From Flavobacteriales bacterium (GTDB lineage Bacteria; Bacteroidota; Bacteroidia; Flavobacteriales_D; Crocinitomicaceae): DNA of 10,624 bases. Position numbers and translations under genes: made by a program. The notes below the pieces were generated by a model. That model was not told where the DNA came from, did not search any database, and worked only from the letters and a program-made list of their open reading frames with translations. Where the stretch lies: contig RFNX01000311.1 of the NCBI GenBank assembly GCA_009926905.1, positions 1-10,624 of the forward strand, given 5' to 3'. Positions 6,758-10,624 of this stretch are shown piece by piece. Each line of letters opens with the position of its first letter. Position 1 is the stretch's first letter.

Positions 6758-6788
6758 AAAAAGCCCTGATTAAAAATCAAGGCTTTTT
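6758..6788. terminator. Bidirectional intrinsic terminator between the DUF3109 gene and ctaD
   Basis: An 8-bp outer stem (AAAAAGCC with GGCTTTTT) continues after one C-A mismatch into a 5-bp inner stem (TGATT with AATCA) with a 3-nt A loop. The A-run on one side and T-run on the other give a U-tract in either direction. The hairpin lies 31 bp after the DUF3109 stop and 18 bp after the ctaD stop, so it can end both convergent transcripts. Confidence 0.88.
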
Positions 6789-6806
6789 CTATTTAATAAG
6801 CTACTA

Positions 6807-8621
6807 TTAATGTTCTTCTTCTCCCTCAGCCAAAGGAACAGTTTGAGGAATAAAATCAACATCAGAACCTGGTTTAGAATAATCATAAGGCCATCTGTGA
6901 ACTATTGGTAATTCACCTGGCCAGTTACCATGCACGTGTTCAACTGGTGTTGTCCATTCAAGAGTATTTGAATCCCAAGGATTTTGTGGAGCTTTTGGTC
7001 CTCTGAAAATACTATAAAAAAAGTTGAATAGGAACAATATTTGACCAAATGCAGCAACTATTGCAAATATTGTTATAACTACATTTAAATCCATAATCAT
7101 ATCAAAAGAACCTTTGTCAAATTCTCCATATACTGAATAATCATAATAGCGACGTGGTGCACCAGCAATTCCAACAAAGTGCATTGGGAAGAAAACACCA
7201 TAAGCACCAACAATAGTAATCCAAAAATGAGCATATCCTAAACGTAGATTCATCATTCTACCGAACATTTTAGGGAACCAATGGTAAACACCGCCAAACA
7301 TTCCGAATACTGCTGACATACCCATTACAATATGAAAATGTGCTACAACGAAATAAGTATCATGAATTGCAATGTCTAAAGCTGAATCTGCTAGAATAAT
7401 ACCTGTAACTCCACCAGTAATAAAGGTTGAAACCAAACCTATAGCGAATAACATTGCTGGAGTTAAGACAAGTGAACCTTTCCAAAGTGTAGTTAAGTAA
7501 TTAAATACTTTTACAGCAGATGGGATAGCAATTAATAAAGTAGTAAATACGAAAACTGAACCTAAAAATGGATTCATACCCGTAACAAACATGTGATGTC
7601 CCCATACAATAAACGAAAGGAAACCAATAGCTAGAATTGAACCAATCATCGCTTTGTAGCCAAAGATTGGTTTTCTTGAATTAGTGGCAATTATTTCTGA
7701 AGACAAACCTAGTGCAGGTAATAATACAATATAAACTTCAGGGTGACCTAAAAACCAAAATAAATGCTGATACAAAATCGGTGAACCTCCATGATTTGCT
7801 AACATTTCACCGCCAACAATAATGTCAGATAAGTAAAAACTAGTTCCAGCAAGTCTATCCATTATGAGCAACAAAGCTGCTGACAATAACACTGGAAAGG
7901 ATAAAACACCTAAAATTGCAGTAACAAAGAAAGCCCAAATCGTCAAAGGCATACGAGTCATTGTCATACCTTTTGTACGTAAATTTAAAACAGTTACTAT
8001 ATAATTTAAACTTCCTATTAATGAAGAAGCGATAAAAATAGCCATTGAAAACAACCATAATGTCATTCCTGTACCTGATCCTGAAACAGCCTGTGGCAAT
8101 GCAGATAAAGGAGGATAAATCGTCCAACCAGCCATAGCAGGGCCAGATTCAACAAAAAGCGAAACTAACATTAATAATGAAGAGATGAAAAAGAACCAAT
8201 ATGACAGCATGTTCAAAAAACCTGACGCCATATCCCTAGCACCCAGTTGTAAAGGAATTAGCATGTTTGAGAATGTTCCCGAAAGTCCTCCAGTTAAAAG
8301 AAAAAATACCATTATTGTACCGTGAATTGTTACTAATCCTAAGTACATGTCTTCTTTTAAAACGCCATTTGGAGCCCACTTTTCTCCCAAAAAGAATGAA
8401 AGAAAATCTGAACTTTCTCCTGGCCAAGCCAATTGAATTCTAAAAAGAATAGAAAGCATCATTGCGACAATTCCCATAAAGACTGCAGTCATTAAAAACT
8501 GCTTTCCAATCATTTTATGGTCTTGACTAAAAATATACTTCGATACAAAGTTTTCCTCATGATGATGAACATCGTGATGTCCATGTGCGTGTCTGTGTTC
8601 TTCGTGTGCTATTGAAGCCAT
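6807..8621 (-). CDS. ctaD: Cytochrome c oxidase subunit I (A-type heme-copper oxidase)
   Basis: This is the catalytic subunit that reduces O2 to water and pumps protons across the inner membrane. The 604-residue protein has about 12 transmembrane helices and every metal ligand: H100 (IHGTIM) and H430 for heme a, H428 for heme a3 (HDTYFVVAHFH), and H293, H342 and H343 for CuB (GHPEVY and WGHHMF). Y297 in HPEVY would form the His-Tyr cross-link. E295 in the same motif, D130 (LGARDM) with N119 and N137, and K371 (SAVKVF) mark the D and K proton channels, placing it in the A1 class. The N-terminus carries nine histidines in residues 6-21 before the first helix. It is the last gene of actF-ctaC-ctaD, 27 bp after ctaC, and is followed by a terminator. 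No subunit III gene follows. Confidence 0.99.
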   Translation of the reverse strand: MASIAHEEHRHAHGHHDVHHHEENFVSKYIFSQDHKMIGKQFLMTAVFMGIVAMMLSILFRIQLAWPGESSDFLSFFLGEKWAPNGVLKEDMYLGLVTIHGTIMVFFLLTGGLSGTFSNMLIPLQLGARDMASGFLNMLSYWFFFISSLLMLVSLFVESGPAMAGWTIYPPLSALPQAVSGSGTGMTLWLFSMAIFIASSLIGSLNYIVTVLNLRTKGMTMTRMPLTIWAFFVTAILGVLSFPVLLSAALLLIMDRLAGTSFYLSDIIVGGEMLANHGGSPILYQHLFWFLGHPEVYIVLLPALGLSSEIIATNSRKPIFGYKAMIGSILAIGFLSFIVWGHHMFVTGMNPFLGSVFVFTTLLIAIPSAVKVFNYLTTLWKGSLVLTPAMLFAIGLVSTFITGGVTGIILADSALDIAIHDTYFVVAHFHIVMGMSAVFGMFGGVYHWFPKMFGRMMNLRLGYAHFWITIVGAYGVFFPMHFVGIAGAPRRYYDYSVYGEFDKGSFDMIMDLNVVITIFAIVAAFGQILFLFNFFYSIFRGPKAPQNPWDSNTLEWTTPVEHVHGNWPGELPIVHRWPYDYSKPGSDVDFIPQTVPLAEGEEEH

Positions 8622-8648
8622 TTTATAAATTTATTTTATTAATAACTA

Positions 8649-9884
8649 TTAGTTCATTGGTGTGTTAGTAACAACTTGGGCAACAGGTATTACTGGTGCA
8701 ACTGGTGCAGGAAAATACTTGTCCTTAAAAGTTTCTTTCTGACGCAATGTCATCCATTTCTTGTAAGAAGCTTTATCTTTAACTACCACGATCATTTTCA
8801 TTTTATAATGAGCTCCACCACAAATTTTGTTACACATCAAAACATATTGAAAGTTAGGATCATTCCTTCTTTTACGAATTTCTTCGGTTGTATAAATAGG
8901 TGTAAACTTCATTCTTGTAGTCATACCAGGAACAGTATTTATTTGAGCTCTGAAGTGTAAAAAGTAAGCAGAGTGAATAACATCCTTAGCTCTGAAGTTA
9001 AACTCATATTCTTTATCCTTGCATAAATAAAGCGTATCTTTTTGAATAATATCATCCCAAGCAGTAGCGTCTAACTTTTTATTATGATTTTGTTTCATTT
9101 GACTTAACAATCTGACAAGTCTTTCTTTCCGAGACAGGTCAGTTTTTAATACATTTATTGTTGAGTCACTTAAAACTGTATCTCTGTTATTTAATAACTT
9201 TTGAATTGAACGAATACCTGTGGAACTTTCCAACATTATCCGAATTGAAGAATCTATTGTATTTGTTGTAACTAACCCTAATTCGTTATTATCTGTTGTA
9301 AGCTTGTAATCAAACTTTCCTAAAACATTATCTTTACCTGCATAGCGAGCTGTCCAATCAAATTGTTTTGAAAATAATTCAACTTTAATTGCATCAGATT
9401 CTGATGGACCAGTTAAGTTATTCCATGTTTTCAATCCTAAAACGATAATTACAGCTAAAACAACAGCTGGAACAACAGTCCAAATCATCTCTAACTTATT
9501 ATTGTGAGGATAATAAAAAGCAGCTACTCCAGGCTTTTTAACATATTTATATGTAAAATAAAACAATAAGAAATTTGTAAAAAAGAAAACAGCTGTTACT
9601 ATTGCTAAGTTTAATTTTAACAACCAATCTGTCTCTATACCTCCGATTGATGCCGCTTCTCCTCTTCCAGTCCATCCGTAGTTTACAAACAAATAAATAA
9701 CACTACCAAAAAACAACAACATGAAAAGAAACATTAATCTAGCATTCAAATTGTTATCTCGACTATTAACCTCGTATTCTGCTGACTTTCTAAGTTTTGT
9801 TGAAAGTTCATATACTCTAACTAACTGAGCAATAGCTATTGCCCCTAAAATAATTACTATTAATATGATCAATTTATTTTCCAT
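8649..9884 (-). CDS. ctaC: Cytochrome c oxidase subunit II (CuA subunit)
   Basis: CtaC takes electrons from cytochrome c or Alternative Complex III at its binuclear CuA site and passes them to subunit I. The 411-residue protein has hydrophobic segments at about 4-22 and 49-68, then the usual subunit II hairpin at about 91-112 and 132-152, and a periplasmic cupredoxin domain. CuA ligands are H304 (DVIHSAYF), C351, C355, H359 and M362 in CNKICGGAHYKM. W177 in FDW is the likely electron-entry region. Compared with the canonical CSELC loop, the glutamate is replaced by K353. About 60 extra residues, mostly helical and polar, sit between FDW and the first ligand (about 205-285). The C-terminus is proline-rich (PAPVAPVIPV). 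No fused cytochrome c domain (CxxCH) is present. It lies 22 bp after actF and 27 bp before ctaD, in one operon. Confidence 0.98.
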   Translation of the reverse strand: MENKLIILIVIILGAIAIAQLVRVYELSTKLRKSAEYEVNSRDNNLNARLMFLFMLLFFGSVIYLFVNYGWTGRGEAASIGGIETDWLLKLNLAIVTAVFFFTNFLLFYFTYKYVKKPGVAAFYYPHNNKLEMIWTVVPAVVLAVIIVLGLKTWNNLTGPSESDAIKVELFSKQFDWTARYAGKDNVLGKFDYKLTTDNNELGLVTTNTIDSSIRIMLESSTGIRSIQKLLNNRDTVLSDSTINVLKTDLSRKERLVRLLSQMKQNHNKKLDATAWDDIIQKDTLYLCKDKEYEFNFRAKDVIHSAYFLHFRAQINTVPGMTTRMKFTPIYTTEEIRKRRNDPNFQYVLMCNKICGGAHYKMKMIVVVKDKASYKKWMTLRQKETFKDKYFPAPVAPVIPVAQVVTNTPMN

Positions 9885-9906
9885 TTTATTTTATAATAAA
9901 TAGTTA

Positions 9907-10624
9907 TTAAATTTCGTGATGCACACTTTCATCCAAAAATGGATGGTTTACAGGTGTCAATGGAGCTTTTGTAAGATTATTTAATACAACGTATATAAAC
10001 AAACCAGCAACTAAAAGAGCCATTCCAACTTCAAGTACACCAAGATGGGCATTGGAGCCTAATGAGCCTGCAGATACCATTATGTATACATCCAACCAAT
10101 GACCTGTTAAAATTATCAATCCTACTAAAGTTAATATTCCTGCATGACGTTTTGCATCTCTTGACATTAATAACAACATTGGGAAAGCAAAGTTTATAAC
10201 AAACATTGCAAAATACAAAAATTTAAAATTTTCTATACGCATTTGGTAATAAGTTACCTCCTCTGGAATATTTGCATACCAAATCAACATGAATTGAGAA
10301 AACCAAAGATAAGACCATAAAAATGACGTTGCGAAAGTCCATTTCCCTAAATCGTGTATGTGAGAGTCATTCACCTTTTTCAGATATCCTAATTTCTTCA
10401 AATACAAAGTTGTCAAAACAATTACTACCATTGTTGAACACCACATTCCTGCAAATGTGTACCATCCAAATAAAGTTGAGAACCAATGAACGTCAATCGA
10501 CATTAACCAATCCCATGAAGAAGTTGAACTAAATACTGCAAAAAACACTAAAAAAGTAGCACCCTTTCTATAATTCTTGAAGTGCAATTCAGTTCCACCA
10601 ATTCTATCTTCCTCTAATGAACGT
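9907..10624 (-). CDS. actF: Alternative Complex III membrane subunit ActF (quinol:cytochrome c oxidoreductase), 5'-truncated
   Basis: ActF is an NrfD/PsrC-like integral membrane subunit of Alternative Complex III, which replaces the bc1 complex in most Bacteroidota. The frame is open to the right edge. The segment visible upstream (RSLEEDRIGGTELHFKN) matches the family's cytoplasmic loop, so the TTG at 10587 is not the start and the N-terminal part lies outside. About 239 C-terminal residues are present, with six hydrophobic helices and the typical segments FSSTSSWDWLMSIDVHWFST, FGWYTFAGMW and LTGHWLDVYIM. ActC is a related, longer subunit. The position directly upstream of ctaC, and the absence of the heme and Fe-S features of the other subunits, point to ActF, normally the last act gene. 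The neighbouring oxidase genes make a supercomplex of ACIII with the aa3 oxidase likely. Confidence 0.92.
   Translation of the reverse strand, partial: RSLEEDRIGGTELHFKNYRKGATFLVFFAVFSSTSSWDWLMSIDVHWFSTLFGWYTFAGMWCSTMVVIVLTTLYLKKLGYLKKVNDSHIHDLGKWTFATSFLWSYLWFSQFMLIWYANIPEEVTYYQMRIENFKFLYFAMFVINFAFPMLLLMSRDAKRHAGILTLVGLIILTGHWLDVYIMVSAGSLGSNAHLGVLEVGMALLVAGLFIYVVLNNLTKAPLTPVNHPFLDESVHHEI

Noticed and set aside
9907..10587. actF starting at position 10587
   Set aside because: That codon is TTG, and the frame continues upstream to the window edge with residues that fit the ActF family, so the gene is truncated rather than starting here.
1..10624. Mobile elements, CRISPR arrays, tRNA or rRNA genes
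   Set aside because: I looked for transposase motifs, regularly spaced repeats, tRNA cloverleaf features and rRNA-like stretches and saw none. All long regions are explained by core genes.

Overview
This is an AT-rich chromosomal window from a member of the Bacteroidota, most likely a Flavobacteriales-type organism. The evidence is the combination of an Alternative Complex III gene (actF) next to caa3/aa3-type oxidase genes, a DUF3109 cysteine-rich protein, a Bacteroidota-style IF-2 with a long charged linker, A-rich start regions mostly without Shine-Dalgarno sequences, and several exact TAnnTTTG (-7) promoter elements. The genus cannot be fixed from the sequence alone. There is no sign of mobile DNA, CRISPR, tRNA or rRNA genes, and the window looks like core genome.

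Layout, left to right. (1) Positions 1-1281, minus strand: tatA followed by gatA, 4 bp apart. gatA runs off the left edge and lacks its C-terminal quarter. A promoter-like element lies just upstream of tatA. (2) 1414-1439: a strong intrinsic terminator with a cUUCGg tetraloop, ending the next operon. (3) 1473-6034, minus strand: the classic rimP-nusA-infB operon for ribosome maturation, transcription elongation and translation initiation. Spacers are 6 and 29 bp. Its short leader holds a -7 element, a four-codon mini-ORF and a 9-bp GC-rich hairpin with a GAAA loop just before the rimP start. (4) 6157-6726, plus strand: a divergent single gene for a DUF3109 cysteine-rich protein, possibly on a leaderless mRNA. 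(5) 6758-6788: a bidirectional terminator shared by convergent genes. (6) 6807-10624, minus strand: the end of the respiratory operon actF-ctaC-ctaD. actF is cut by the right edge and lacks its N-terminus.

How the genes work together. ActF is a membrane subunit of Alternative Complex III, which oxidises quinol and passes electrons, directly or through cytochrome c, to the CuA site of CtaC and then to heme a, heme a3 and CuB in CtaD, where O2 is reduced and protons are pumped. RimP, NusA and IF-2 form the information-processing block. GatA is the amidase subunit of the tRNA-dependent amidotransferase, and TatA is the pore-forming part of the twin-arginine translocase.

I found no convincing undescribed system. 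The points most worth a second look are the rimP-nusA-infB leader (mini-ORF plus hairpin), the possibly leaderless DUF3109 gene, a possible internal promoter and Shine-Dalgarno before infB, the lysine replacing the usual glutamate in the CuA loop of CtaC, and the histidine-rich N-terminus of CtaD.
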